Assembly: GCF_000002425.4 (NCBI RefSeq)
Contig: NC_037273.1
Location: forward strand, 2,710,904 to 2,774,903
Origin: Physcomitrium patens
Lineage: Eukaryota > Streptophyta > Bryopsida > Funariales > Funariaceae
Direction of reading: 5' to 3'
Length of the DNA stretch: 64,000 bases
Positions 9,886 to 21,195 of the stretch are shown here, piece after piece. How positions within the stretch are numbered: the first letter of the stretch is position 1; each line of letters begins with the position of its first letter. The notes under the pieces were generated by a model, which saw only the letters and a program-made list of their open reading frames with translations, was not told the origin of the DNA and made no database searches. Both the position numbers and the translations under genes were made by a program.

Positions 9886-10445
9886 TGTCAAGGACAAGAA
9901 TTCGATAAAAAAGTAATTCAAACAAGTGAGCCTTCACTCAAAGAAAAGTAACAAAATATAAATAAAGAAGTATGTATATTGAAAGAGAAATTAGAATGGC
10001 TATTGCCAAAAGACAAGAAAACTAGAGACCCTTGAAACTAGACTGGAAGCAAGAAAGGAGTTGACAAGAGTGAAGAGGGCTTCACTCTTCTCTCTATATA
10101 TACTATCTAACTAGGGGCTACGTGACAACATTCTATAGGACCTCCAATATATGTTGACTTTGTAGGACACATGCCTTCACTTACAAGGTAAGTTTTTCTA
10201 CATGTGGGCCACATAGTTAGCTTGATCTTTAAGCTAACAACATGTGTGGCATATGGCTAACTTGTTGACCACGTTTCTAATCCAAAAATCAATTAAAGAC
10301 ACCTATAAAGTCAAAGCAGTATCTATGAAGCTTCTAGGAAGCTTCCATATTAAATACTATAGACTTAACTTATTTTTATCTACTATTACTTACTTCCACC
10401 TATTAGTATATGTAATTACTAGCTTACATTAGTATGTTCGTGACA
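9886..10445 (-). repeat. 5' LTR of element I (560 bp)
   Basis: It runs TGTCAAGGAC to TTCGTGACA and aligns over its whole length with 2263-2823. Differences are mostly C/T and G/A changes. It holds the same TATA box and hairpin (10066-10089). Confidence 0.92.
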
Positions 10446-10450
10446 TGAGG
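10446..10450. repeat. Target-site duplication of element I, right copy (TGAGG)
   Basis: It matches 2258-2262 exactly. Element A resumes directly after it. Confidence 0.93.
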
Positions 10451-10880
10451 TTAGGTTAGTGGACCAAGTAGGATCTATCGTGGAATATTCTAAAAAGAAT
10501 TTAGGATAATTATTTAGTTAATGCCTACCATAAAATCTTCTAAAAAAGGCTTGAAGTGGTTATTTAGATAGGATCCACTACCTAAGAACATTCTAGAAAG
10601 TCCAAGGTGGTAAGATAAGATATAAATAGGACTAGCCAAGGCCTTTTGAGGCATCTGGTTAGATATAACCTTTTTTGTGAATAAAATTTGGTTCTGCTTC
10701 TTTTTGTTCAAATCTATTTTGTTATATTTTTATTTAGTCAATTTTGTCTTTCATGTCATATTCTGTTTAGTTCCATTCAATTTTGTTCTGGTCTATTTTG
10801 TCCTATTTTATAATGAAGCTTTATATTGTTGTGGATTAGAATGATCTTGGATTTTTGAAATAGTCTAATCATGTTTAAAT
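10451..10880 (+). repeat. 3' LTR remainder of element A
   Basis: The text (TTAGGTTAGTGGACCAAGTAGG ... TATAAATAGG ... TTTTGAGGCAT) is repeated at 29933-30358 behind copy A'. A TATA box (about 10620-10628) fits an LTR promoter. The right end is fixed only by where the two copies stop matching, near 10876. From there to about 10980 is AT-rich text with no recognisable feature. Confidence 0.65.
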
Positions 10881-10979
10881 TTAACTATGAATGGTAATTT
10901 TGTGAAGTCTTGTGATCATTCTTGCCATCATAATTTTGATGATTAGGTCTCAATAATAAGTAAATTCTACACATATAGA

Positions 10980-12699
10980 TAGCAGAGTTGTATAATAACA
11001 TAACCATTAAGTGAAAGAAAAAAGAAAATATTTTATTATAGAAGATCTTAATTAAAAAGATATAATAGAAAAACATAAATAAAAGTTAGGCAGGTAATAA
11101 AACCTTGTAGTGTTAAAAGTGCCTTTTATGAAATAGATTCTATTAATTTAATATAGTCGTAAATAAGAAAAAATAAGGTAGATTAAATTTTTTTTATATA
11201 TATATATATATATATTTGTTAAAGTTAAAAGTTGCTTTTACCAAAAAGTACCTCAAGAATACAAGAATTGATACTTAAATAGAATCGATTGCCAACCAGG
11301 TTCAAAATCAGACTCCAAAGTACAAAATTAAATACTTATACTATTCTTTGGCAAATCAAAGAATAAGGTCTGAAAGCTAATCAGATTAGGCCTCTTTAAG
11401 CTTTAATATTGAAGGATTTAAATTTTAATGATTTTATAAGAGCTTTGCAAAATCATGGTTATTTTAGATGATTCTAGGTTTATGAAATAAAATATAATTG
11501 ATATTTTGGACAATTTTATGAATTTTGTAATATATCTATAAGTAAAATTTTGAAAATTTGTGATTATATTTGTGCTTCATGTTTATTATGAATTTGAATT
11601 TAATTGAATAGTTAGATTCAAGGTTATTGAAGTTCAAATAGATTAAAGTCTCAAAAATTGGAGTATAAATGTTAGTGAGAGTTTTTAAGATCTTTAGTAA
11701 TTTGCCAATTGGATCAAAGTTTTTTTTTTTTTTTTTTTTTTGTAAATAGTAGACTTGATTTCCAAAAAATTTGCAAATTTTGACAGCAATTCAATATTTT
11801 AAAAAGAAGATATTGGTACTCAAAGTTTGGCATTAAGATTGGAGATAGAAGCTGCCCAACTTTCAAATAGATTATCTTTTATTTCTTTGATTTAGTAAGT
11901 ATGATTGATCTCATTTTTCTTGTGCATGTTTCTAACCAAGTTATTGGGAAGTGTACCTAATTTGAATTGATATCAACAAGTTGATCATTTATTGTTGAGG
12001 TTTCAATCTATTATAGAGATTATTAAGAATTAGATTAGGATTTAGGATTTGATTAAGATTTGGTTAAAATTTAATTAGTATTTCATCAATATTTGGTCTA
12101 AATTTTAGTTAGAAATTAAGAACTAATTTAGGATTTGCTTAAGATTTCATTAGGATTTGGCATAAATTTTGCTTAAGGTTTGGTATGGATTTGATTAAAG
12201 TTGGTTTAGGGCTTCATTAGGATTAGATAAGGATTTGATCTAAGATTTGGGTAAGATTTTATTAGGATTAGTTTAGAATTTTATTAAGTTTTATTAAAGA
12301 TTATATTAGGATTTAATTATGATTCAATTAAAAAATTTATTTTTAACATTTCTTTAAGATTTTTTGATATTTTTTAAATATTTATTATATATATATATTA
12401 TATATATATTTTATATATAAATATTTTTTATATATATATTTTTTATATATATTTTTTTTATATATATTTTTTTTATATATATTTTTTAAGTTAATTTATG
12501 ATTTCTTCATATTCTTTTGTAAATTTTTAAAAATTCTTTTGGAATTTAATTGAAGATTGATTAGCATTTTTATAATTTAATTGGAGTTTATTTAAGTTTC
12601 TATTAGAGTTTTTAAGATCTCTTAGTTGCAAGTTCTATTTTACTTTCTACAATCAGGTGCTTGATGCATTTTGAAATAAACTTCATGAAATATTATTGA
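10980..12699 (+). mobile_element. Diverged family S LTR (copy S3)
   Basis: Read as reverse complement it follows S1 from end to end. Shared landmarks are the GTGAAAG entry near 11014, the AATAAGGTAGATT block near 11172, the GGTTCAAAATCAGACTC block near 11302, the CTTTGGCAAATCAAAGAA block, the telomere-like tract (12030-12340) and the AGGTGC..GATGCATTTT exit near 12658. It is about 1.72 kb long and strongly decayed, with a (TA)n run at 11195-11215, a T-run near 11720 and TTATATAT-rich text at 12380-12490. No clear target duplication was found. Confidence 0.65.
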
Positions 12700-13030
12700 A
12701 AAAAGAGAAGTTAGAAGCTACAATATTTAACATCAGCAAGGTTGTACAAAAAGTGAAGTATGGAGTAAGATGACTCTCACTTCCAATACTCTTTATTTAT
12801 AGCTAGAATTTACATCCATTATAGATGAGCTTTATCTACAATTGTTTTCATCCTTCTTTCTTATATCTAATTAAATCCTAGATTCCTCGTAATTTAACTG
12901 CTACATAAAATCCTAGCTGCCACCATAGTAACATATTTTAATCCTTTGATATCTTTTGACTATAAGCAACTTACTATGGTTTTATTCTATTTCATGGCAA
13001 CTATGCAAGAACTTGCTAATTTTCAATATT
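12700..13030 (-). repeat. Probable 3' LTR of copia element F
   Basis: The block lies just after the end of the copia RNase H frame on the minus strand. It carries a CTATAAATAAAG box (rc of about 12794-12806), as expected for an LTR promoter. No second LTR copy is in the window, so limits are approximate. Confidence 0.4.
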
Positions 13031-14080
13031 TTGACTTTGCTAATTGATAAAAGGCTTTTAAGCCTAATGCCTTTATGAACTTGTGGTATCTATCCTTTAT
13101 CAATGCTTTTGTAAGAACATCAATAAGCATATCTTTTGTAGTACAATACTTCATATCAATTACTCCATTTTCAATTTTTTCTTATATGAAATGATGCTAA
13201 ACATCAATCTATTTGGTTTTTGAATAATACTCTGAATTCTTAACAAATGCAAAACATCCTTGATTATCACACATTATTGGAATTGCTTCTAATTGCACTA
13301 GTTCAATATCTTCTAAGAGTTGACTTATCCAATATGCTTCTATTGCACAATGACTTACTACCATGTATTTAGCTTCTATGATTGATCTTGCAATAATAGG
13401 TTGTCTCTTATAATTCCATGAATTGACTCTGACTCTAATAAAGAATACATATTTTATTGTGGATCTTCTAAAATTTGCATCTTGAGTCTAATCTGCATTA
13501 TAATATCCTTGCAAATCAATGTTTTTACTACCAAAGCATAATTTAAAGTTCTTTATATCTTTCAAATACCTCAATATCTATTTTATCATTGTCCAATGCA
13601 AAGGTCTTGCCTTAGATATGTGTTGGCTCACAATACTCACATTAAATATAAGATCCACTTTGTGGCCACTATTATATATATAAGTGAACCTACTGCTACT
13701 TTTTATAAAATACTTTCGATCTCACCTTTAAATCATGCATACTCTTCATCCGTGAGCTTCATCAACTTCAAATTGGCATCCAAAGGTGTTCCAATGGCCT
13801 TGCATTCCTCCATATTAAATCGTTTTAATACTTCTTCAATATACTTGGATTGATTCATTATAATAGTCTTATTGCCACGATCTCTTACAATCTTTACTCT
13901 TAAGTAATAGTGGAGCTCTTTCAAATCACTCATTTCATATTTATTATTTAATATGGCCTTCATCCAATCTATCTTTTCTATATTATTAGCTAAAATGATC
14001 AAATCATCAATTAAAGATTACAATCAATAAGAATTCTTTAAATTACATCATATATAGTAAATGGTCAACTCTAATCATAT
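13031..14080 (-). pseudogene. Ty1/copia RT C-terminus and RNase H (element F)
   Basis: The 89-codon frame (14002 to 13733) reads MSDLKELHYYLRVKIVRDR, then SKYIEEVLKRFNMEECKAIGTPLD, a standard copia RT end. RNase H follows, ending DMLIDVLTKALIKDR and LGLKAF near 13040. A VDDLIILAN-like box lies near 14010, out of frame with the preceding LLIVI block. The N-terminal half of the same RT is at 23333-23690, across C and D. About 320 bp of the RT middle are missing between the two parts, judged against the copia copy at 50770-51090. Confidence 0.8.
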
Positions 14081-14133
14081 AAACCCTAAACCCTAAACCC
14101 TAAACCCTAAACCCTAAACCCTAAACCCTAAAC
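14081..14133. repeat. Interstitial telomere repeat (AAACCCT)7.6
   Basis: Seven exact AAACCCT units plus AAAC make a perfect plant-type telomere tract, with the G-rich strand on the minus strand. It lies between a broken copia RT (left) and an LTR lacking its first 8 bases (right). The perfection contrasts with the decayed flanks. Confidence 0.97.
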
Positions 14134-14684
14134 AAGAACTCGATGAACAAACAATCCAAACAAGTGAGCCTTCACTCAAAGAAAAGTAACAAAATATAAA
14201 TAAATAAGTATGTATATTGAAAGAGAAACTGGAATGACTATTGCCAAAAGACAAGAAAACTAGAGACCCTTGAAACTAGACTGGAAGCAAGAAAGGAGTT
14301 GACAAGAGTGAAGAGGGCTTCACTCTTATCTCTATATATAGTATCTAACTAGGGGCTACGTGGTGACATTCTATAGGACCTCCAATATGTGTTGACTTTG
14401 TAGGACACATGCCTTGACTTACAAGGCAAGTTTTTCTACATGTGGGCCACATAGTTAGCTTGATCTTTAAGCTAACAACATGTGTAGCACATCGCTAACT
14501 TGTTGACCACGTTTCTAATCCAAAAAATCAATTAAAGACACCTATGAAGTCAAAGCAACATCTATAAAGCTTCTAGAAAGCTTCTAAATTAAATACTATA
14601 GACTTAACTTACTTTTTCCTACTTTTATTTACTTCCACCTATTTGTATATGTAATTATTAGCTTACATGAGTATACCCGTGACA
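14132..14684 (-). repeat. 3' LTR of element C, outer 8 bp missing
   Basis: It matches 2271-2823 without gaps and ends CCCGTGACA beside the purine tract. Differences from I are frequent in the first 120 bases (about 11) and rare later. It includes the hairpin at 14304-14327. Confidence 0.9.
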
Positions 14685-15280
14685 TTACCCTTCTTTCTAG
14701 GGACGAGTTCTACGAGGAGCGGTCATCATATGTTGAGAAAATCTATGATGCGACAAATTGTATTCGCCACATACTCTAATCTTTGTTCTCTTCGAAGATG
14801 ATTGATAGGGCCTCTCAACCATCAGTAGTGTCCCATACCAGGGCGGGAAGACCACCCAGTTATTTGATCATTGTTGAGGCCTTCATAACTTCTTTCGAAT
14901 AAAACATTTGAAACACCATCAGGAGTTGTTCCTATCTCTAGCAAAATCACCAAACATCGCGAGTCCCTTCCCAAATCATGATACCAAATGCGTTGTATCT
15001 CGCCATCTATTCAAAGAAGAACATGTCATTCTTAAAGATCTTCATCTCGATTGCGTCGTCTTGAAGGTTGTGACAATCGTAATGTCTCATTCGGTAGGTC
15101 AGTAAATGAAGGCTCTTGAGTCGAATCCATTGGTTGTTGGTTCTCCATCTTCTGAATGTCACAACTACAAAGAAGCTACGAACAAGGATTGAAAGTAGAA
15201 TGTTATCTTGCCTAGATGTTGTTTCTTTTATAAAGAAGGTTTTCATCTTGATTTTAATAGATGTCGTGGATGAAAAGCCT

Positions 15281-15809
15281 CCATCGCCTTTGTTGCATTT
15301 ACAAGATTCTTTATTGGCTCCCATGTGCGTTCACTAATATCATATCTGTACCAATGGACAAGATATTCTAATTTATTTCGGCGCCACCTTGAATCTAAGA
15401 CTTCTTCTACTTCAAATTCTTCATTATTGTCTACTTCTATAGGAGAAAGTAGAGCTTGTCATCTTCTTCGTATGTCCACTGTCTTGTATGGTTCAAGAAG
15501 AGACACGTAGAATATTGGATGGATTTTCATTGACTCCGGTAGATGTAAACAATATGCAACTGGATTGATTTGTGCAGAAATAGAAAATGGTCCCAGCCTT
15601 CGATGGTCCAACTTGTCACAAGGACGAGTGGTCTTGATATTGCGACGAAGTAGCCATACCTTATCACCCAAGAAGAATGGTAGTTGTTCCTTTTGATAGA
15701 CATGCGCATTGACCTTTTGTTGTTCTTGAGCCTCTTTTAATTGCGCCTTCATCGTTGAATGTAGCTCTGATAAAATAAATCGCCAAATCTTTTGAAACAA
15801 GATTATCAA
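15281..15809 (-). pseudogene. Integrase tail and chromodomain (element C)
   Basis: This is a virtual copy of 3420-3948: the same KLDHRRLGPF, HPIFYVSLLEPY and chromodomain blocks, and the same frame break. Only isolated base changes are seen (for example at 15417). It is broken in the same way as I, so the break predates the sequence exchange or duplication. Confidence 0.85.
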
Positions 15810-16290
15810 CTTTTAAAAAGTCAAAAGTATCAAGTCGTAGATGATAACCATAATTAGCAAAGAAAGGTGTTTGTTTTGTAGAAGAATGTATCGTATTATT
15901 GTAAGCAAACTCTGCCAATGGTAAAAAAGTTGTTCAATCATCTTGTTGGTAGTTAATGGTACATCTTAAATATTGCTCCAAAACTTGATTAACACGCTCT
16001 GTTTGTCCATCAGTTTGAGGATGGAATGCCAAAGATAGTTTTATATCCACTTTAAGAATCTTGAAATGAGTCCGCCAAAATCTTGATACAAATTGATTTC
16101 TCATATCTGATATAATATCTTTGGATAATCCATGATAGCGATAGATATTGTCAAGAAAGAGCTTAGCTGTTTCTTCACCTATGATAGATTTTGTACATGG
16201 TACAAAATGTGCCATCTTGGTAAAATGATCTACTATCACGAATATAGAGTCATAAGAACCTGAGATTGGAAGATCCGTGATGAAGTCCAT
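15810..16290 (-). pseudogene. Integrase catalytic core (element C)
   Basis: It equals the I copy except for a few residues: DMRNQF for DMRTQF and GAIKRG for GTIKRG. The catalytic acidic residues remain readable, in two frames separated near 15925, as in I. Confidence 0.85.
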
Positions 16291-16329
16291 AGAAACAGAA
16301 GACCATGGTTGTTTTGGAATGGATAATGG

Positions 16330-16862
16330 CTAAATAAGTCCAAAAGGTTGATGACGAGGAGTTTTTGATCTTGAGTAAACATCACATGATTGTACAAAAT
16401 CTTTGATTGCCTTCCACATTTGAAGCCACCAAAAATCCCTAGATATCAGCTTCAAAGTCTTATTATATCCAAAATATCCTACTGCTAAGAAGTCGTGAGA
16501 AGCTTGAAGAATACGTAAACGTGCTTCTCCTCCTGGAACATATAGGCATCTTTCGAAATAGAGTAGGTTGTTCTTGAATTCAAATTTAGAGGGATCATGA
16601 GATTTAGAAGAATTATTCTTGATATCATGAACAAGAGGGTCTAAAGACATACTTAACTGGACTTGCTTAAGAAAAGTTAGATCAACAGTCAATGTTGATT
16701 TTATTGCTCAAAGATGAAATTGCTCCGGCTTCAAGAGAACCGTTCTTTGTTGCTCAAAAGCTGCATCTCCTTCTTTTGGTACAAGATGAGAACGTCCAGA
16801 TAAGGCATCGGACAAACCTTGTTGTTTTCCTGGCCGATAAGTGATGATGAACTCGAATCTTC
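16330..16862 (-). pseudogene. Integrase zinc module and RNase H end (element C)
   Basis: The frame at 16692-16330 holds the HHCC module, but the second zinc cysteine is Tyr (CDVYSRSK) and the GHFGYNK histidine is Tyr. RNase H text ([16 protein letters not shown]) continues to 16862. There the match with I ends abruptly inside the region encoding RLEF, and family-G gag begins on the other strand. Confidence 0.85.
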
Positions 16863-17379
16863 CAATACTCTCAATTATGGAAGGTAGAAAAATTGACATT
16901 GGAGTTGAACGAAGTTGATCTATTTCTTCAAGCTACTGATGGAGAATTGCAAGGGAAATTGGAGCTCCTTCTTGAAGACAAAGAAGAAGATGAAGGATTG
17001 AAAACAAAGTGGAAGAATGTTGAAGATGCGGTGGAGTTGCTTACAAAAAGAGAAAGGAGGAAGGATAGGAGTAATATTCCGAAAACAGTACAAGCACTCA
17101 AAGCTCAGTACGTACAACACCACCAACAATGCCTACAGTTCAACCTTCGACATTCTTATCAAAGAAAGTAGATATGGGGATAGAAGAAATTATACGAGGA
17201 ATGCGAGATCTTCAAATCAAATTGGCAAGAATTGAAGAAAATACTTCTACAAACAATTTGAAGAATGTTTCAAAACAAGGATATGTACAAAGATGCATTT
17301 GGTGTAATGATGCTTCACATACTAGGAAAGATTGCAATGAATTTAATAATATGATACAGCAAGAAATTATTTGCTAAAA
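16863..17379 (+). pseudogene. Gag, middle and zinc knuckle (element D)
   Basis: Three overlapping frames follow the G gag from QYSQL-KVEKLTLE through a charged LLLEDKEEDEG stretch to a CCHC knuckle: C-IW-C-NDAS-H-TRKD-C near 17293-17336. The protein ends IIC and a stop at 17376, the same end as in G. At least two frameshifts (near 17105 and 17150) break it. Gag would assemble particles and bind element RNA. Confidence 0.85.
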
Positions 17380-17844
17380 GATGGAAAGATAGCATTAAAA
17401 GATAGGGAGGATCTTCTTCAAACCAATTTTGGCAAAGGAAGAATGAGAGCATTGGTTCAAGATTACTTAAAAGAGCATGAAACAGCATTACGAGAAAGTG
17501 CAAGTTATGGTGCTAGAGTAGATGATGACCTTGGTGGAAGTACGAAAATTAGTGAGTTTTGGACTTCTGCCATTTCTACAATGCAAGAAGGGAAATTTCC
17601 TTGAGAAACATTATTGAGGACTACAGCTACAATATGAGGTGCAAGAGGTTGGAAGGATCCTATTGAGTCTCTTTCAGTTCATGCATATATTGTTAAGAGC
17701 CAACATGAAGCTTTGATGGAAGAAAAGAAACAAGGAAATTTTGATGATACGAGAGAAGGAAATTCTTCTAAGAAGCAAACTCGAGGAGACAAGGCTCGGG
17801 AGGCAGCTTCATAAGAATTACCTATAAAGGATACCTCAACATCA
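17380..17844 (+). pseudogene. Gag-protease linker (element D)
   Basis: The text corresponds to G 47362-46922. It contains a LKDREDLLQTNFGKGRMRALV stretch (17383-17450), a SEFWTSAISTMQEGKFP end near 17600, and then frames with stops. No known domain is recognised. In G the same stretch lies between gag and protease. Confidence 0.6.
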
Positions 17845-18725
17845 TTGGAAGAAAAAACAAAGGAGACAAAAGATAAGGGCAAATCAATTGCTTATAAGCT
17901 ACTTTCTGACATTGAAGCGGCAACAAATTTGAAAGGGGTATTGGAAGAACGTATATTAAATGCTAAGGTGGAATTCACATTGAAAGAAGTTTTAGAAATT
18001 GTAAAGAAGGAGTTTCATGATGTTATCATTGACAGTATTAAGCAAAAGAGGCAATTAATGGACAAAATTGGAATGAATCATGCTATTGATGCAAAAATAT
18101 ATAAAGATGAAGAAGAGGTTGATATTGGTTACAAGCAACCAACAAATGAAAAGAATGGGTATAATCAACGAGTACGTTTCAAAGATTATAGTGACAAGGA
18201 AATGGAAACTTTGAGCCATTATATTCGAAAGGATTGGGCAAGGGCAACTACTGAGGTATTGGTGAAAGTAGGAGATATAGAAGAACGAATTGTTGCTTTA
18301 GTCGACTATGGTTCTGAAATAAATCTTATGTCTAAAGATCTTTATAAGAAGCAAAAATGGCCAATTGATATGGAACATGGATGGACAATACGAGCAGCTA
18401 ATAACACACAGGGCGAATTATATGGAGCTTATCCAGATGTCAAAATTAGGATTGGAGATGTTGCAACGGAGGAACATTTCTTTGTTAAGATAGAACGTCT
18501 TATTCATTGATTTTAGGACAACCTTATATTACAGCAACACGGATGGAAATAAAAGTATTTGATGATGGTTCTGCTTATGCAAGAGTACGTAGCGAAGATG
18601 GGAGGAAAGCTGTACAATTTCTAATAGTACCTCCTAACCGTGAACAGAATCGAGATAGGTTGAGGGAGAAACCATTGCCAAAGATTGTTGAAGGATTTAA
18701 GGATTTTGGAGAGGTACCACTATAA
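17845..18725 (+). pseudogene. Aspartic protease region (element D)
   Basis: A 221-codon frame ends in a retroviral-type protease: ERIVALVDYGSEINLMS (near 18275-18330), where the usual DSG triad is replaced by D-Y-G. The flap-like region GELYGAYPDVKIRIGD follows. A second frame (18507-18725) continues ILGQPYITAT, the usual protease end. The catalytic Asp is present in D, while in G it is Asn. Substrate would be the element's own polyprotein. The two parts overlap out of frame near 18507. Confidence 0.8.
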
Positions 18726-18784
18726 AGCGAGATTATGGAGGTACAAAAGAGGAGGTACTCTCGCGAGATGAAGGTACCTTTGAT

Positions 18785-19855
18785 GTGAGTTTTATTGATA
18801 TTTTGGAGAATGGAAATATTATGTATAAGAAAGTTGATGATTTTAAAAGAAAAGAAAGAAAAATATTATATAATATTGAAGGAAAATTATGCAAGTTAGG
18901 TACATTGCAAGATAATGATAGGATTTTAGGTGTTAATGAAGAAAATGGACTAGAAGATTCATTGGAATTGATTAAATCTATTGGATTAGGAGATAATGAT
19001 AAAATTGTTGAGATTCATTCAAGAGAGGTTTATACCATACTTGAATCTTTTCAAGCACCAGAAGTCAATGTAGAGACGAGATATAAAATGGCAGATAAGA
19101 AGATAAAGTCTGTTGCGGGACCATTACCAAAAGATTCTAAGGAACAAATGGGAGAAGCATCAAAAGAAGCAAGTTAAAGAAATCCAATGAGTATTGGACA
19201 TCAGTTTATTAAAGAGACTTTTGAAGAATTGAAGATTGGTTCTGATGGTTCTTTATTGCTGGAGGAAATTACTTGCTTCAGAAAGATGTTGGCTAAACAA
19301 GATAGATCGTTTGCCTTTGAATCTTATGAAATTGGGTGTGTGGATTCGAATAATATAACACCTATGGTTATCTTCACTGTACCGTATGTACCTTGGAATC
19401 TAAGATGGATTCCAGTACCGAGGGCACATTTACCTAAATTGGTGGAACTATTAAAAGAAAAGATGAAGATGAAAATATTGGAACCCTTATTTGTGTCGTA
19501 TTCTAGTCGATGGTTTACGGTACCTAAGAAGAATGGATCACTATGGTTTATTCAAGATATGCAATCGGTGAATGTAGTAACTGTCAGTAATGCAGGAATT
19601 GGGCCTATTGTAGATGAATTTGCTGAGGTATTTACAAGAAGGGCGATCTATTCAATGGGTGACTTGTATTCAGGTTATGATCAATTTCAACTTGTCGAAG
19701 GAAGTAGAGATATGACAACGATGAGGACACCACTTGGATTGGTTAGAATGTGCACTCTTCCTCAAGGCACGACCAACTCAGGTAAGCATATGATGAATGT
19801 GATGAATAAGGTATTCTGGAGAAGACTATGCCTTTTCTGGATGATGTTCCTATAA
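18785..19855 (+). pseudogene. Reverse transcriptase fingers and palm start (element D)
   Basis: Two frames (18785-19177 and 19187-19855), separated by a stop, match G. Blocks are MVIFTVPYVPWN, VPRAHLPKLVELL, SSRWFTVPKKNGSL, IYSMGDLYSGYDQFQL and GLVRMCTLPQGTTNSGKHMMN. The frame then breaks just before the catalytic FLDD box: the text near 19830 reads MPFLDDVP only in another frame. After that, RT is deleted. Confidence 0.85.
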
Positions 19856-19859
19856 AAGG

Positions 19860-20020
19860 GTGCATGGAAGAGAGTGAAATTGTTTAAACATAGATATGCA
19901 GAAATAAATATAAAAGACCTTAATGAAGATATAGATATTCTACTGGAGAAAGGTGAAATTGTTTTGGATAGCAAAGACGCTAGAGATGGACTAGATGAAG
20001 ATTTGGAGAACATATTATGA
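19860..20020 (+). pseudogene. Acidic C-terminal tail of pol (element D)
   Basis: Reads KRVKLFKHR, then an Asp/Glu-rich stretch ending LDEDLENIL and a stop. It matches the end of the G polyprotein (42680-42537). No chromodomain is present. It follows the RT directly because of an internal deletion. Confidence 0.75.
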
Positions 20021-20067
20021 ATCAAATGGCAAATAGGTTAATTGATGCATACCGGAAGATGCACATG

Positions 20068-20082
20068 TTCAGAGGGGGTGGA
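20068..20082 (+). other. Polypurine tract of element D
   Basis: AGAGGGGGTGGA lies immediately before the 3' LTR. The same run is found at the matching place in G (42475-42486, minus strand). Confidence 0.85.
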
Positions 20083-21191
20083 TGTCGTATTATAACATGA
20101 ATATACCGTGAAAATATAAAGAAAGGGGACTTTTATTAATGTTCAGTTTTCTCGAATATTGGAAGTAACGACCGATTTCAGTGCCAATATTCAAGGGCCA
20201 GTTCAGATACCCTGTCACAGTCGGTCAGGGCATACTTACCAGTAACGAAATGCTCCATTCGAGTCCAATAGTGGGAGTCAACAGAATCGAAAGGACTAAA
20301 TCAATGATTGAGCGAGCCTAATACGAAGGACCAATTTGACCCAATTACGGGAACATCCAAGTCTTACTACGGGCCTCTTAGCCAATATGAGACCTAATTT
20401 GGTCGGGCGATTTAATGTGGTCCTGATTACGGGGGTTTTGATTCGGTTTTAGACTGTCCTATTCTCTGTGCCGTTTCAAGGAATGTTATTTCTAGAAAAA
20501 GAATCTTTTAAAAGGCAAAAAATGGAGGAGGCTCTGACGGCGGAGCCAATTGCAGATCCAAGACGGAAGATTGAAGAAATTCAGAGGCTAGGGTTTGAGA
20601 GGAGGAGAGAAAAAAACATTCGGAAATGGTTAGGGTGGAGGAGAGGATTCAGAGATTCGGGAATTAGGGAGGTTGAGAAAAAGAGAGGATACAAGGTTTT
20701 TGGGTAGGGGTCAAAAAAGGGACTTCTGGCGATCAATGCTGAAAGGACGATGTGTTGTACTAGTGAATCAAGGTTTTAATGAAGTGGGTGTGATTATTCT
20801 TGACTGTTTTGTGAAATCGAAGTTATGTCTGTGATTGAAGAATTAAAAGGGTGTCTATAGGATTGCGTATGCGGAGTGAATGAAATTTTTTTGGGTTAAT
20901 CTAACAAGATAGTGAATGGATACAAGGTCGTGAGTATAAAGTGGTATCGAAGATTAGCAGATTGGGTTGTTTGAGGTTCTCTATAACGTCTAGAGACCTA
21001 TCAGCTGGGGCAAAAAGGATTTTGGCGAGCAGTTGAAGGACATCCGTATAGATTTATGGTATATTCTTACAATCATTTATATTCCAAGACTTAAAAACTG
21101 ATAAACTGGTTGAATATTAACGAATCTCTATACTACCTCCTACAGCCAGATGGCTGGTGCATTCTCGAGCAGGAAAGCACATAATACGACA
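20083..21191 (+). repeat. 3' LTR of element D (1109 bp)
   Basis: It begins TGTCGTATTATAACATG and ends AATACGACA. It matches the LTRs of G but lacks about 225 bp present there, like the LTR of J. It carries one CTAGGGTTT telobox-like motif at 20588-20596. The two flanks are parts of element C. Confidence 0.88.
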
Positions 21192-21195
21192 ACGA

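Larger units (their letters stand above)
2263..10445 (-). mobile_element. Element I: full-length Ty3/gypsy chromovirus with both LTRs
   Basis: This 8.18-kb insertion lies in element A, on the minus strand. It has two LTRs of about 560 bp, each TGTCA...TGACA, an exact 5-bp target duplication, a purine tract beside the 3' LTR and a tRNA-like primer site near the 5' LTR. From right to left the coding order is gag, protease, RT, RNase H, integrase, chromodomain. A 1.8-kb solo S LTR (5089-6886) interrupts the RNase H region. The two LTRs differ at roughly 5-9 percent of positions by eye, so it is not recent. The integrase-chromodomain text resembles the Tcn1/Tf2-like chromovirus type; that placement is from memory of the family and is not tested. 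Confidence 0.93.
16863..21191 (+). mobile_element. Element D: 5'-truncated, internally deleted family-G gypsy
   Basis: It carries the gag middle, zinc knuckle, protease, RT palm start, then a jump to the integrase C-terminal tail, purine tract and one LTR of 1109 bp. All parts match element G (minus strand, 41136-49786). The 5' LTR and gag N-terminus are missing, and RT fingers are joined to the tail, losing the rest of RT, RNase H and integrase. It lies inside C. The right LTR tip is followed directly by C protease text. Confidence 0.85.

Noticed and set aside
2263-16862. I and C as a simple tandem duplication
   Set aside because: Different flanks, different LTR tips and a missing RT region in C argue against a single tandem event, though partial duplication or conversion remains possible.
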